A DNA stretch of 64,000 nucleotides from Bugulina stolonifera (taxonomy: Eukaryota > Bryozoa > Gymnolaemata > Cheilostomatida > Bugulidae). Of the stretch, positions 47,471 to 61,099 are shown piece by piece. The stretch's first letter is position 1; each line of letters opens with the position of its first letter. The stretch lies in assembly GCA_935421135.1 (NCBI GenBank), contig OW285195.1, positions 15,018,158-15,082,157 on the forward strand, written 5' to 3'. The position numbers and the translations under genes were made by a program. The notes under the pieces are model-generated. The model was given only the letters and a program-made list of their open reading frames with translations. It was not told the DNA's origin and ran no database searches.

Positions 47471-50400
47471 GTAAGTATAATTAAAATCAAAGATAGATAT
47501 GGCCTTAGGGTTTCTAGTTCAACGTCTGTATTTTGTATGGAAATTAGAAATTAGGTCATATCTGGGAGAAGTCTTCTGTAGATGGGGAGGTAGTCTAGAG
47601 GTTAAGATGAATACTGCTGGAGTTCTATTACTTGTCCTATATTTACAAGTATACGTCATATTATATTACACCCCATACACATGGATATATAATTATCCGT
47701 CATACAATGTTACACCCAATGCACAGATTGATATACAATCTATAGTCTTTTTTACGTTGAGGTATCAACAGCTCAACCAAGTGAAAATATTTCACTGCTG
47801 CTAAAGAATATTTGTTGATAATTATGTAACACACATTTTAGCAATCACACAAATTAAAAACCACAAATAAAAATGTTGCAGTATTTTACCGTGGTCTACC
47901 TTTTCTTGGTGCTTTTTAGACATAAGTAATCGGGTTGTATTGTTGGGGGTCAGTAAAAAAAGTTAAAAATTCCTTATAATGATTGTAGAATAAGAGTGAT
48001 GGGCACACAGACAGATAGTCACCTGTTGAGACACAACATTGCAAATTGTCTGTGCCTGACTTTCTATATTTCAACGAAATGTATTTCCCTACAAACGTGC
48101 TCCGTCAACAATACCTTGGCTCTACCAGTAGCTAAATATTCCGCCTTGTCTTTTTTGCCACTTTAAGAGATTGTGTGTTTTAATTTTATCTTTCACTAGA
48201 TGTGACTTTTTAAGGTAATAATATTTGCAAATACTACTCTAATCGGTGTATAGGAGGTTTTTTACAGCATTTTAACATTATGCAGTATTTTACACAAGTT
48301 AGCCGATAGAATTCAGAGTGCTAATTTTTACTGTAATTGCATGTTTAACCAAGGTGTACAATGTAGTTTATAATAATTGTGAAAAGTGAAAGTTTAGTAG
48401 GAATATTTAGTTTTGAACAAAGTCTGGTACACCTTACTCTGTAATAGTTGCATAGATAGCAAAGTGCATGTACATTGCTTGTGGTGGTTTAACCGAAGTA
48501 CAATAAACTGAATAATATGTTAATATCTGCCATTGAACTTTCACCTTTCTATGAAATTGTGGTAGAGCATGAATTAGCTGACCCTGCATTGAAATAGAAA
48601 TAGCTCCCAACCAGTTGCTAATAGACATATATAGGAGATAAGAAGTACATGTAACTTAACATCTTGAAGTAAAGTTTGATATTATTTTGCCTAGACGGCT
48701 CTTACACCACACTATATTGGTTACTAAATGCTATAGTGAAGAAATCAAGTGGATGTAGGGCTTCCTTACCACTTACCAATGACTATATCGATTAGTAATT
48801 CTGCCTTTTTACCTCCATAGTCCATGTTAAACTGAGTGTCTGCTCCTGCCATGTATATACCTACTTTATATATAATTAAGCAATTTTACTTCATGCTATT
48901 TCTTCAGTTTAGTGCCCCAATATTTTTGTTTCTACAAAATAGGAGTTGTCTCCCTTGATCAGTTTTTTCATGGTCTGGTCACCTCCTGTCTGGTCACTGC
49001 CTGGCAGGTCACCGCCTGTCTGGTCACTGCCTGTGGAAATAAAGAGTCTTGCTGCTCACTTTTTAGAGGCAGACTATAATTTTTCTAGACACGTGATGAG
49101 ACTGACAGTGCAGAATTCTGCTAGACAATAGTAGTTGCTCCCCCACGTTGTATAGTAGTTGTTCCCCCATCTTTATATCTACATTGAGGATAACAGGTGA
49201 ATAGTGCAGTTCTAAGGATAATAGAAAAAAGAAATACTTTGACATAGTTACCATGTAAGCTACTAAGGGGTATGTTGTATATAATTATATATATGATGTT
49301 TTTGTGCAAGGAATTTGACTTTTGAGCACTCAGAGACTCATTTTGCACTCATGAAAATATCAGTCTCCAAAGGGCTGCTGTTAGTACCTGTTCAATGTTG
49401 TGTTTGAATTGTGTTCAACTGCAGCTTCTGTTCATGGTGTTGGCCAAATACTTGAAATGCTCTCTACCTTGAAATTTGAATTTCTATCTAGGGATTGAGA
49501 CAAAATATTTAGCGCTACCCTCATATAACAGATATGGGTCATGTCGTTATTCAGTCTACTTGAACATCCTTAACGTTTCATGTTTGACTAGACTCTGCTG
49601 CAATGACATCAGCCAACAATAAAATTCAAAGAATTGGCTCATTTATGGTATTGTACTTAAGCTTCTTAAAAGTTCTAAAGTGCATATAATTCAAAAAAGA
49701 GAAAATTGGCCAGTTTACCAGCATTAAGCCATTAGGTATGCTAAATTTAGGTTTTGAGTGGCAATAATGGGCATCAATCTTATGAAAGATTGGAGACTTC
49801 ACTAGACTTACTCTTGATTGCGTGTTTAGGATATTTTTTGCATACCTGTACTATCGCTCTCTGATGCTGAAATAGCTAAAAAATATCTAGTGTCAACGCG
49901 ACCAAAATTTCAGGCACAGGCCAACTTGTTAAAATATTTTCCGGCACACATCCGCCACAGAGTTGGTAGCACACCGGCCTGGGCCAGAAGCAAAATCCTC
50001 ATCGTCATGTGAAAAACCTTGGCGTGCCAATGAGTCAGGTGTGCTGATGAGCTAGGAATGGTCTCGTCTGGCCAAGTAAAACCCCAGGAGGGCCATCTTG
50101 TGATTTCATTTGCGACCCGGGTTGGTCCAAGAGGTCGCGAAAACAAATATTGTGCTTGGCCTGTACTCAACCTCCCAATGTACCAATACAACAAGGTACC
50201 TACATATATAATCATTACTAACATCATATACTTTTCTACACACTACGAAAATATAACTAACAGTCTACATATTATATAAAACACAGTCTATATACTACAT
50301 AGCCTGTGTTACACAGTCTATATACATGTATTACATAGTCTGTGTTACATGTACAATATTATCATAAAGTGCTGTTTGAAGTTTAAATTCAAGTATAATT

Positions 50401-50488
50401 GGCTACATTAAGGGTAAAGACCCCATCAAGTTGTTTATAGGATTTTTATGCCCCTTGAGAACAAGTCTAGGTATAATAATAATAATAT
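47471..50488. other. Non-coding sequence downstream of the MIF4G paralogue
   Basis: No eIF4G-like exon was found after 47,470. At about 48,960-49,035 a small repeat of TGTCTGGTCAC occurs. A copy of the dispersed repeat lies at 49,905-50,165. The remainder is AT-rich with only chance ORFs. Confidence 0.5.
49905..50165 (+). repeat. Dispersed SINE-like repeat, second forward copy
   Basis: Aligns with 31,768-32,010 from GGCACAGGCCAACTTG to GCGACCCGGGTTGGTCC. It has no coding potential. Confidence 0.55.
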
Positions 50489-51296
50489 TGTGATGGTACA
50501 GGACATTTGTATACGACCCCAACTCCTGGACGAAGCTCCACCGCACCCTAAGTGCCTAGTAGTTGTTACAGCGCTACTCACCTGACACTAACATTCTCAC
50601 AATTAGTGCTCGTATACTTACCTTTAACTGCATTGCATGTTCAAAGTACTTAATTACCGTCTATATACATGTCTCCATGTGTTTATGCTCATTCCTTATT
50701 CATGTATCTTACTATATGTTGTTGTACATAGTCACATGAATGTCACTAAGTCCTTTTTTATGCCTTTTATACCCATGTACAGAGGCCCGACCTCTCAGAA
50801 TCCATTGATATTCATTTTGTACATGAATTGGACCATTATAAGCAACTTTTGTAGAGCCCGACCTATTTTGGGTCGGCCGTCGGGCTTCCGGCGGCCATCT
50901 TGTTGCGCAACTTCCGGACGACCACACGTCGTCTTTTCCCGACGTCACGTCGGCCGGAAGTCCTCATACTATATAAAGGGCACTGTTTTACTGTTCATTG
51001 TCTCAGTCTACACTTGGCTTTCAATAAAGACACATCTATACTTGATACAGGGACTTTCTCTTCCTTTTACTAGGTCATTCGCTTTGCGAACCGCCTACTA
51101 GGTTGAATTACTCTCTTTCACTGTATAGTCTGAAGGTCGGACTTGAGATCAGATGGGTCGTCTTTGGTAGTATTTGGGCTACTGAGACCGCTCGATCTTT
51201 CATGTAATGCGAAGTCCTATTACCACTCATAGGCACTTCATTTCTGGGTCGATAGTCGTCCAAGGACGACCGCACCAAATCACAGAAACCATTACA
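50489..51296 (+). mobile_element. Solo LTR with 4-bp target duplication
   Basis: Starts TGTGATGGTACAGG and ends AACCATTACA, with TGT...ACA ends. ATAT is found immediately on both sides. Inside, in order, are CG-rich blocks (GGTCGGCCGTCGGGCTTCCG), a GACGTCAC CRE-like site, TATATAAAG at about 50,970 and AATAAAG at about 51,023, which is the U3-R-U5 layout of a retrotransposon LTR. It is closely related to the LTR at 57,802. No internal region is attached. Confidence 0.8.
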
Positions 51297-52671
51297 ATAT
51301 TTGTCTGGAGCAATAATCATGGTTCATTTAACTCACAGTGCATAACAGATGAAAACCTTTTAGACATAAATAGTAACATTTGGAATGCTGCCCATGAGGA
51401 AGTTAAAGCTTTGGCACTCAACCTAGAAGTGTTTTTATGTATTACTGCTGAGTTTTGGATCCAAAATTATTTATAGACAGTTACCCAGACGTTAGGCAGA
51501 TTTTTTAACCTTCACTTTGTCATGTCAAATGTAAAATGCACTCATACACATGTTTTATAAAGCATATTACTAGTTCATCTGTACATATTACATTATAAAT
51601 GAATTTAAACTATGAACATACATGTACAAATGTTAGTTATAAGATTAAGATGAGTCGAAATTGGGTCCCATATGCTGACTAAACTGCAGAACTTCACTGT
51701 GTGTTAACAAATGATTGAAGTTTATTCACATGCAGCAGCAAATTTAAATTTAGGGTATAATTCATTTTCGTTGTTGTTTTTGCCGTAGAGATTTTATTGC
51801 ACTAAAAGTAACTTTCTCCTGTCCCTAAACTAGGCTGTATTCAATATTCTGTTATTAAGGGAACACAACTCTAGCTTGCATGGAATATCATATTTTACAG
51901 CAAAAGGTGAATGTGGAACTGTGTGACAAGATTAATGTAATTCCTAGCTTATCACCAGCATCACTAGTAACCCACACACCACTGCTTACTAGAGTAACCA
52001 GTCGTTGGTGAACAAACCAAATTTTAGTTTTAGCTCCACTTTTGTGCATTTTAACTTTGTCAAACTGTCACACACTGTTGTTACAGCCCCTGACTTTCTA
52101 TAATCTTCCATTCTCTACCAAACCATTATACCTGTTATACAGTTCCAGACAAAAATACAAACATACAACGTAAGCTGTGTAACAATATATATAAGAGAGA
52201 GCAGAGGTTGTCATCAATATAAAATTATACAGATACTTATCGCAAGGTAAATCATGAATAGGTCAGTATTGACAATTTCATCTGCTTATTTTTACAATTT
52301 CGAATCTTCATCGAATAACGTTGCAGAGGTTCAAATACATATGATATAAATAACACAGTATATATTATAATAAACAAGACTGATTTGAAGTGGCTAGTGT
52401 GACTACATGTATAATTATAAGTACTTAAAAGTACATAGATGACTATTTATATTTACTTGCTATAAAAATAAAAGTGCTGCATTTTGGCAAATTGCAAATT
52501 ATTTTAAACTGTTTATTATTATGGTACAGGCACAGCTCGACTCCATTCCCACAAAGCTTATCACGACTCATTTAATCTATAACATCCTTCTAGACATCAT
52601 TTGGAAGTCTTCCCAACCAATGAGATTTCTCACAGATTTGCATTTTCACAAACTTGACTTAAAATTTCTAG

Positions 52672-52754
52672 TATATAAAGAGCAAGTAGTACAATCTTGA
52701 CATCATAAAATCTTCGACTCTCTGATCAGAAGTATCTACAGAACAGAATATAAA
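52672..52754 (+). promoter_or_regulatory. TATA box and conserved leader of cysteine-rich gene 1
   Basis: TATATAAAG at about 52,672 lies 83 bp before the ATG. The leader (TGATCAGAAGTATCTACAGA, then ACAGAATATAAA) is nearly the same in all three cysteine-rich genes, including the TGATCA palindrome. Confidence 0.65.
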
Positions 52755-53970
52755 ATGAATTCTTATACTTTAACAGCTGTTGTAGCTCTACTAGTAGTTG
52801 GTGCAGTGCTTACTGAAGGTAAGTTAGTAGACACATCATTCGCTCAGTTTAAAAATATAAATCGGATATTACCAGACTTGACAATGTATCAGTTATTGGT
52901 ATAGAAAGTTATGAATGTTTTCAAAGGTTCTGCCTGCCCTCAGCAATGTCCACCAACAAGATGTGGTCACCACTTCCCTGGTAACACTCCATACTCTTGT
53001 CCTTATGGATACAGGAAAGATGCATGTGGCTGTGAACTACAAAACTGCCAGTGTGGTGAGTTTCCATATTCTGTCAAACTAATAATAATGATGAGTACAT
53101 GCATGAACAAAATGCTTATTTTGGTAAAGACATGTAATTGTCTGAAAAAGGAGGATCATATAGCGTTTAGGGGTTTGGCTATTCTTCATGTATCTTGTAT
53201 TACATGTATGTGCAAAGAATTCGTCTTTCGAGCAGTCAAGAGACTTATGTCACATTCACCTAGTATATTTATGGATGTGGAGCAAGTCTCTGACTTTTCA
53301 AAAGACAAATTCCCTGCATAAAGCAGCTTACTTTAGGTAAAAGTTTTTTTTATTAGTGTCTTATTGATTTATGTTATGATTCTAAATTCTAGACGGATGC
53401 CCATTCACTGATCTGAGGAAATACTGTCCCTCTGGATACAGAACTGTTAGGAATTGTTCTTCTCCTAGATGCCGTGAGTACACAATATACTAAGACAAGT
53501 CATTATTGAAATAATAATGTATCCTATATGTACATTGTATATTATAGGCTCTACCTTTCCATGCTGAACTTGCTTTTACATTCTTGCCAGGTTCCGCACC
53601 GCCGACTATCAGACTTTGATGTCCAAATAGTCAGGAGCCAAGAAATAATCTAGGAGTTTTCTGTGTACCCTCCACTGATTGCCAGAGACTACAGATCTGC
53701 TGCAAAGTCTCCTCTAATGTGCTTCGCTGCATGGATGAAATCCAGTAAGTGTATTAAACCACCAAAACTAAATAAATTTGAGTAAGCTTTATGTTGCTGT
53801 AAGCTTCCACTGTGCCTATACTGTTTACAATACCCAGTTTCTACTGTTTAACTCTTGATATTATGCTGTACTACTCGGATGATCTGCTGTCTATATATAA
53901 ACTCTGTGAGTTTAAAAATAGGAGTAATATAGTTTATTCTAATTTCTTGTTTTACAGAACTGGCTTTTAA
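52755..53970 (+). pseudogene. Cysteine-rich gene 1: antistasin-like protein, nonsense codon before the WAP domain
   Basis: Exons 52755-52818, 52927-53055, 53393-53473, 53591-53744, 53958-53970 match genes 2 and 3 in length and phase. Exon 1 is a signal peptide (MNSYTLTAVVALLVVGAVLT). Exon 2 is an antistasin-like domain with CPYGYRKDACGCELQNCQC. Exon 3 adds a DGC..KYCPSGYR segment. In exon 4 the codon at 53,617-53,619 is TGA where both paralogues have AGA (Arg). After it the frame stays open and the WAP cysteines remain (CPNSQEPRNN, QICC, CMDEI), ending QTGF-stop. The likely product is a 100-residue secreted protein lacking the WAP domain, or a very young pseudogene. Readthrough is possible but not shown. 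Confidence 0.7.
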
Positions 53971-55717
53971 GGCGCCCCCCTCAGTCTGGATGACTTTGAT
54001 AGAAGAGTACATGAGGCTACAGAAGCACAGAAATATCTTCATCACTCAACTTTGTAACAGATTTGACTTCAAACTTGATAATATGCAACGCAAACTAACT
54101 TGTGATTTAAATACAAAATAATCAATAAAACTATGTTCCCAACACTGCCATTTCTCTTCTAATTGGCTGCTTTGAGGGTTCATGTTATTTCACAGTGAGT
54201 AGAGCATTGAAGGATTATAAATAATTATTTTGTGCATTTCTAAAACTGAAGTAAGGTAGCACACTAACTATTATGTACTATAATACAAAAAAAAAGCTAC
54301 ATGAATATAGCAGTGGTAAATAATTTATTAGCCCTTTACATTAACGACTCTATAATAGTAGGCAGTCAAATTTATATAATGTACATTGTACATACAGTTG
54401 ACTAGCAGACAGGGGTAGATGCAGATACAAGTGCTTATATTCCATGCAGATAACATAATATCTATATGTACGTTCGAACATATAGGCTACATGTATGTTT
54501 GAATAGGTAAGTAATTCTAATGTACAAAGAATATAGAGCATGATCTCCTATGGTCTAAATACATGGACAAGTATATGTTGACTTGCAAAACAATGAACAT
54601 TAGAAAACTTAAAAAGCCTACCTTCGTGGTCCACCTAACTAAACTAATTTCATAATTTCAAGTGCTGTCGTGTGGTGTTGCATTATTTTAGGGTTCAAAG
54701 TTCATTGATAGTTATTCCTCTCTAGGAAATTAAGTTAATAGAATGAAAGTATTACATGCCTCAACTCTGCAGTCACCAGTAAAAAGGTCCATATAGTGTG
54801 GAGAAACATCTCGCCTTCAATTATCTACGCCTATTGCTGCCGGCAGCGGAACTAGTTCAACTATGACCTCCCCACTCTACCCTCTAATAGATAACAAGGA
54901 CTTGTAGCAGATCTCTGCTCAACTTTATGCTTATGTTTATATGATAATTATGTTGTTATACTATTTATTATTGTAAAAGATAGATCATGTGTGTACAGCC
55001 CTATATAAATACGGTACTTATATGAGATACATGTATGTGTAGGCTTAGTATAACTTTTTGACTTGTTGATGAGACAGAAAAATAGTATCTGTGATTTCAA
55101 TATTTTGGAAGGAGGGTACAGTTCTATCAATGCTCACCCCTCTACTTAGTACTTGGGGTCGTGTCTACTCTACTGTATGTTATGTATTATATTATACTAA
55201 TGTCTGTATTCTTGTAACGGAAAGTTGGCTGGATGACTTTAACTTTTGAGATTTATCTCGCTGCACTTAAGAACTATTACAATTACAATCTATCAATTCA
55301 TGTGCTGGAGACATCAGTGGTACACTCAACTCCCTCTTGTATGGTGTAGGTGCAAAGGGAGCATGATTCCTAATTTTTTAACTGAGATCTATCTTATATC
55401 ATTTTGTAATATTATACGTTTGATATCTAGACATTCACACTGATTCATGTATGTTGCTACAGTACACCAGTACGGTGAATCAAACACATGATCTCTAAAT
55501 GAGCACCACACTGAAGTCGTTCTATAATGTTTTATTTTTATGTCAGTAATTATAATTGAGTTGTAAAGAATTATGTTAAGCTTTAGATATTTTGTGTTTA
55601 GTCATAAATTTTGATTAGGATTGTTGAATGGTCTGTCTTCATCTCATGAGATGCCAGGAAGCTGCAGTGACATATAAGTTGTAGTGTTGAGGGAATTCAT
55701 CGGATTGGTGCTTCGTT
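53971..55717. other. Sequence between genes 1 and 2
   Basis: AATAAA at 54,124-54,129 probably ends gene 1, and the reverse-strand AATAAA at 55,531-55,536 probably ends gene 2. Nothing else could be supported. Confidence 0.5.
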
Positions 55718-57111
55718 TTAAAAACCTGTTCTGTGAAGCAAAAATAAAAAGTATAAACATGTTGCAATTATAAAAGACTGATAATTATTTTATAAATATG
55801 TATAGAAAAAAATCCCTAGGTGCTGTTCAGGTACCCGTCAGGTGCCCTTCTGGTGCCCATCAGATGCCCTTCTGGTGCCCGTCAGGTGGCCCCTAGCTTT
55901 GAATAGCATTACCAATTACATTTGCACTTGAAATCTAATTTCCAATACAGGAAACCGAACCAAACAGGTTCATCTGCTAAAATTTTGTGAAGCTCACAAG
56001 CAGGTACCTGTATAATTATAAAAATTGATTTACACATAAATACGTATAATTTTATATTATACATGTATAATACTATTTTCAGTACTTACTCAATTCCGTC
56101 CATACAAGACATACTGCCATATTGGTCTGTGCAGCAGACTTGTGGTGCAGTGCACTGGTTCTTTCGTGTACATCGCCATGTAATATTGTTTCTGGGTTCC
56201 TGAGAGTTTGGACATCTGACGGTGGTGGTTGGAGGTCTGGAATCTGGTAGAGAAAGAAGAATTATGTGAAATGGTAGCTTATAGTCACTCATTAATAAGG
56301 TCATACCACTACATACTGTGAATGTTACATAATACATAATGTGCATAAATATATTACAGCTATATACACATAGATGATAATTTTATATTATATACATGTA
56401 TAAGTACACTTACTACATCGAGTAGTGGGGCAGCCCCGTTGTGTCCTGTATCCGTATGGACAGTACTTTGTTAGGTCAGTATCATCACAGCCATCTAAAA
56501 TTAAAAATATGACAAAAATCAGATAATTACTCTGTACAGTATGTTAACAGCCTGATTGCATCATAACAAATCACTCCATACATGTAAGTGTGATGTGTGC
56601 TTTCTTCACTCTGGTTAAAAAATTTTACCAAAAAATATATGATATAGGGTTTAGACAATGAAAGAAAAATAGCATGGCGTCTGAATTATATGCAATTTCT
56701 GCAAAAATAACATAAATTTCGGTTTGAACTTACTGCACTGGCAGTCTTGTAGTTCACAGCCACAGGCATCTTTCCTGTATCCCTTGGGACAGGAATATGG
56801 AGTGTTACTAGGGAAGTAGTGACCACATCTACTCTGAGCACAGTGATGATGGCAGAGAGATGCTGTAAATAAAAACATCGTCAATGTCATGGTCCAGGGT
56901 CTTGTTCTATTTAGATTAAAAAAACTCAACATCCATAAACATGTAGAACAAACATACTATTTATATCATTTAATAAATGTGTTATGAATACACTGGATTG
57001 TAAGAATGTAATATTTTTGTTCAATAAAATATATGTTTTCAACTCACCTTCAGTAAATACTGCACCAGCTACCAGTATAGCTACAACAGCTGTTAAAGTA
57101 TAAGAATTCAT
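55718..57111 (-). CDS. Cysteine-rich gene 2: secreted antistasin-like plus WAP-like protein
   Basis: Minus-strand exons (5' to 3'): 57111-57048, 56862-56734, 56494-56414, 56243-56090, 55730-55718; 441 nt, 146 residues. Exon 1 encodes a signal peptide of about 20 residues. Exon 2 has the antistasin-type cysteine pattern (RCGHYFPSNTPYSCPKGYRK then CGCELQDCQC). Exon 3 has GCDDTDLTKYCPYGYRT. Exon 4 has a WAP-like four-disulfide pattern (RCPNSQEPRN, QCTAPQVCC, MSCMDGIE). The last four residues, ETGF, are on a tiny exon after TTCACAG. Both domain families are mostly extracellular serine-protease inhibitors, so a secreted inhibitor in defence or tissue remodelling is inferred. TTATATA at about 57,187 is the TATA box on this strand. 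Confidence 0.8.
55820..55895. repeat. Short imperfect repeat
   Basis: A motif of about 18 bp built on GGTGCCC and TCAGGTGCCC/TCTGGTGCCC recurs four to five times, in the last intron of gene 2. Confidence 0.7.
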
Positions 57112-57114
57112 TTT

Positions 57115-57801
57115 ATATTCTGTTCAGTAGATATTTCTGATCAGAGAGTTGAAGGTTTTATGATATCAACTCGCAAACCCTGATCCTTATATACTAAAAA
57201 GTAGAGGAAATTATGTTAATTACCACTCTGGCAACTTTCCAAAGGTCAAGTGAATCTGTTGGTGGAAGGAATAAACGTGTACATACTAAGATACATGTAC
57301 ATGTATATTATGTACATTTATGTAGACATTCTAACCTTGGCAAATCAATGTGATATGATATCATTATTTGACGCAATGCTCAGGTGCATTTTCCAAACAC
57401 TTGTAATACATTTTCTTGTCCAGTAAAAGGTAGAGTGCTTAGTCACACATGTATGGATAATAAGTCAATAACAACTTTCTATATCGTAATAAATAATGTT
57501 TCTTCATACAATGTATTCATCTAAGAATTGAGTAATTCTACAGTTTTGAAAGTTTTGAAAGTTTTGAAGAAGAGTAGATTCTAGTTTACTTTATTGGTAA
57601 TTTCGTAACACGATGATGTGGACAACAGTGTAACCTAAAGTGTAAATTTACTCAGTAATCTCTCGCCTATATGGTGGTAGCTTACTCAGTAACACAGCCT
57701 GTATATCAATATACTGAAGCCTAATTACTGTAATGTATATTTGAGAAAGATTTGAAATTAATAATAATGAGTGCAGGTAGCACAGGTCTTCCATGATGTA
57801 T
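57115..57801. other. Upstream region of gene 2
   Basis: The first ~120 bp are the inverted counterpart of the gene 3 promoter (TATA box, TGATCAGA block, ATATCA block). Beyond this, no gene or element was recognised. Confidence 0.5.
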
Positions 57802-58504
57802 TGTAATAGTTACGCACAGTCTTCCAACCACCTGACATTAACTATATGCGTGTCCATGTGTATATCTGTTTGTATTCATTGTTACTTAGTTGAATGTTAT
57901 TTGTATACTTGAATGTGGCATTACTGAGTCATTGTACTGTTTTTATACCCATGTAAAGAGGCCCGACCTCTCAGAATTACTTGATATTGATTTTGCATAT
58001 GATCTAGATAATTCTAAGCATCTTTTGTGATAACTCGACCCATTTTGGGTCGGCCATCGGGCTTCCGGCTGCCACGCTGTTGCGCAATTTCCGGACGACC
58101 CTACGTCATCTTTTCCCGACACTACGTCGGCCTTTTTACCGGACCTTCCTCCGGAAGTTCTGTTACTATATAAAGAATATTGTTTTTACGTTTGTTGTCT
58201 CAGTTCATGCTTGGGTCTCAATAAAGACACTTCTATACTTATATATAGAGACTTTCACTTCGTAGATAGGTCATTCTAGCTGTTAAGGTCCTCGACTTTG
58301 CAACACGAACTGCCTACTAGGTCGGATCGCTCTCTGTCTGAAGGTCAGACTTGGGATCATATGGGTCGTCTCTGGTAGTTCTTTGACTACTGATACCAAT
58401 CAATCTTTCATGTAATGAGAAGGCCTAGCACCACTCATAGGCACTTCACTTCGGACTCGGGAGTCGTCTCAGGACGACCACACCAAAACCCAAAAACCAT
58501 TACA
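57802..58504 (+). mobile_element. Solo LTR with GTAT target duplication
   Basis: Begins TGTAATAGTTACG and ends AACCATTACA, with TGTAAT/ATTACA inverted ends and GTAT on both sides. It has TATATAAAG at about 58,168 and AATAAAG at about 58,220, and aligns over most of its length with 50,489-51,296. Different target duplications show the two inserted independently. Confidence 0.8.
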
Positions 58505-61090
58505 GTATTTCAACCACAGCTTCCCTTAAATAATTGTTTATATAGAATCTACATTATACTGGAGTTTAGAGAAGTAGTCTTCAACACACAGATTGTATTG
58601 TGGGCCATGTAAACCAATGATGGTGCATAGTTTTCTGAGTAAAGCTACAATCAATGTGTTACTTCTGCAGATAGAGGTGCGATTATGCGCCTAAGTCTGC
58701 TAGCAGAGTTACAGTTGTACATTCTTTCTAAAATCCAACCAATCCTTGAATTGTCTTAAGCTGCATGTACACTGTACCAAGTTACTTTAGATTTATCTAC
58801 CTGTTCCACATATGCGCTGACTTCAGCCATTGTTTGTAATTAGTAGTAAAAGCAAGTTATAACGTAGAAGGACAATGGAGGCTTGGTGGAACCACCAATG
58901 TTTATGTCTTCTACAAAAATCCACAAAGTTGAGTCACTAGCAGCAGCTTTTTGATTGTTTAGTAACTTCAGTCCGTCGGGACTTTTTTGAATTGAATCAA
59001 ACTAGTAAATCAGAACATGCGCTTCGTTTGAAATCTGTCTTAAATGACGTTATTACTAATCTGTTTATTGGGAGTAGATAAATCTGAAGTGATTCGGTGC
59101 AGTGTACATGTAGCTTTACACATACTCGTCATCATATCCTTGTGTTACGACAAGGTGCAACATGACAAACATTTATTTATAAATCTCTTGTAAAATTTGA
59201 ATCCCAAACATTTAACTAACATAGTTGGATCATGACCCAGTTGGCCACACATTGATATTCTTATGCTCCAAGATTCATCTGCATAATATCCTTGTATCAA
59301 AGTTTATCCTCGTTGATAAATTATTGAAATGTGCCAAAATCTAGAATGTCAACATGGACTGTTGAATGTCACAAACATGCACAGATGTGTATATGTGCAC
59401 ACAATGGTTATCATCATATACCTGCACATATATCCTCATCTTTAACACGCAAGAGTTCCTCATTTTATTTGTTGTTATTTTACCAGTTTCCTTCATCTTA
59501 CGCAAATTTAATAAAGCATGCAATATTTGAAATATAAAGTGACAATTCTATAAATAAATATGTGCTTTGCCACGTTTGTATTTATTGCGTAGCTAGTGTG
59601 AGTTGCAAAAATATTTTCCATAGGATATACATGTACGTGTGCATGTAGATGTACACATGTGCTATGCACTATACATTCGTAAACTTAAAAAGTTTAACAT
59701 AATAGAAATGGGGCAGCACTTTATTTTGTTTCTTGTAATTTTCCTTTGAATCTTTGAATCAACCCTGACTATGTGACAGTCAATCGCTGTTGATGTTTTA
59801 GCTAGCTATCTAGTTATAGTGAGTTGGTAATAAATTCCAATCAACCTCTTCTCCTGTATACTTCTTTATAGGTCGTTTTCATAACAGGATATGACATTAG
59901 ATATCAAAGTGGCCTCCTTTCAAAGTTCAATTTTTGATGAACAACTAATTATTGTGAATATCTGGGTCACGGACTATATTGTATAGTAGAGTGACCTAAT
60001 TTTCAGGTACCAGCCGACTCAGTCAAGGAATTTCTGGCTCGCAATTTTTAGTGATAAAACTGCGTTGACAAATAAGCTAGAGATTATTTGCATGATGAAG
60101 CAAGTCACATGTCTTGACCTAGCTGGAACGACAATATTGCCACTTTACTTTGTGACCTATTTATTGCCAATTGACTGTTGACTTAGCTGAGTTCAAGTGT
60201 TTTATTCAAATCGATGGTTTATGTAGGCTAATTCATGATGTAGGTCACAATTATAGGCCTACACTATTAGCCAGTTAATATTTTAATGCTACCAGATTAA
60301 GCATATTTAATACGTTAAATAAGAAATGCTTTTTAAATCAATATTATTTTCTACTCCGAATAGTTGCCAATATTTTGGACCTTTAGTCATCAAATCGTAA
60401 TTGAATAACACAACCACATGCATTACTTTGTTGGTGAAAGGTGAATGTGTATCAACAGTAACTCGTACATCCTTGTGGAGACATCTCAACTAGATGATAA
60501 CATCAAAACCACTACCACTGTTTCCTTAATATTCAAACTCAAGAGGGGCCACTTCTCTGCACATTTCCATCAACACATTTTCATGCCAAAATTTTTCAAC
60601 TTGTCAATATTTTAAATTATTCAGCGTAAACATTATGCTTCGTGTACTTCTATAAATAACATATTTTGTTTTAATTATTCAAGAATATTTCAATTAATGT
60701 GAGTGCTACCTAGTCTAGCATGACTAGTTGTGAGACAAGTGAAACAGTATATATATCTACATATATAATACAAGTGTATATATTACTTTACATGAAGCAA
60801 TACTCTGCCTTAGACTAAACACTGCTTACGTATATATAACCTAAATACTGCGTGCCTAAAAGTTTTGCAATTCAAAACGTTTTGTTTTAGCATTTTTATA
60901 GAAATCTGATTCTGCATGAATGTTAATATAACTGAAAGTTTATTCTAGTTATCTCATATGAACACAGCGATACTTCAGTATTATATAATTACCAAGAATA
61001 CTCACATGTTATATACAACTCTAAAGTCTGAAGCTGAGTATAAGTAAAGTATAGCAGGGTAGAATCTATGCACTCGTATGTACAGATAAT
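58505..61090. other. Non-coding spacer
   Basis: AT-rich sequence between the divergent genes 2 and 3. All ORFs are short and show no recognisable motif. Confidence 0.5.
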
Positions 61091-61099
61091 ACGAAGGTC

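Noticed and set aside
50489..58504. The two LTRs as ends of one full-length retrotransposon
   Set aside because: Their target duplications differ (ATAT and GTAT) and the space between holds two cellular gene copies and no gag or pol.
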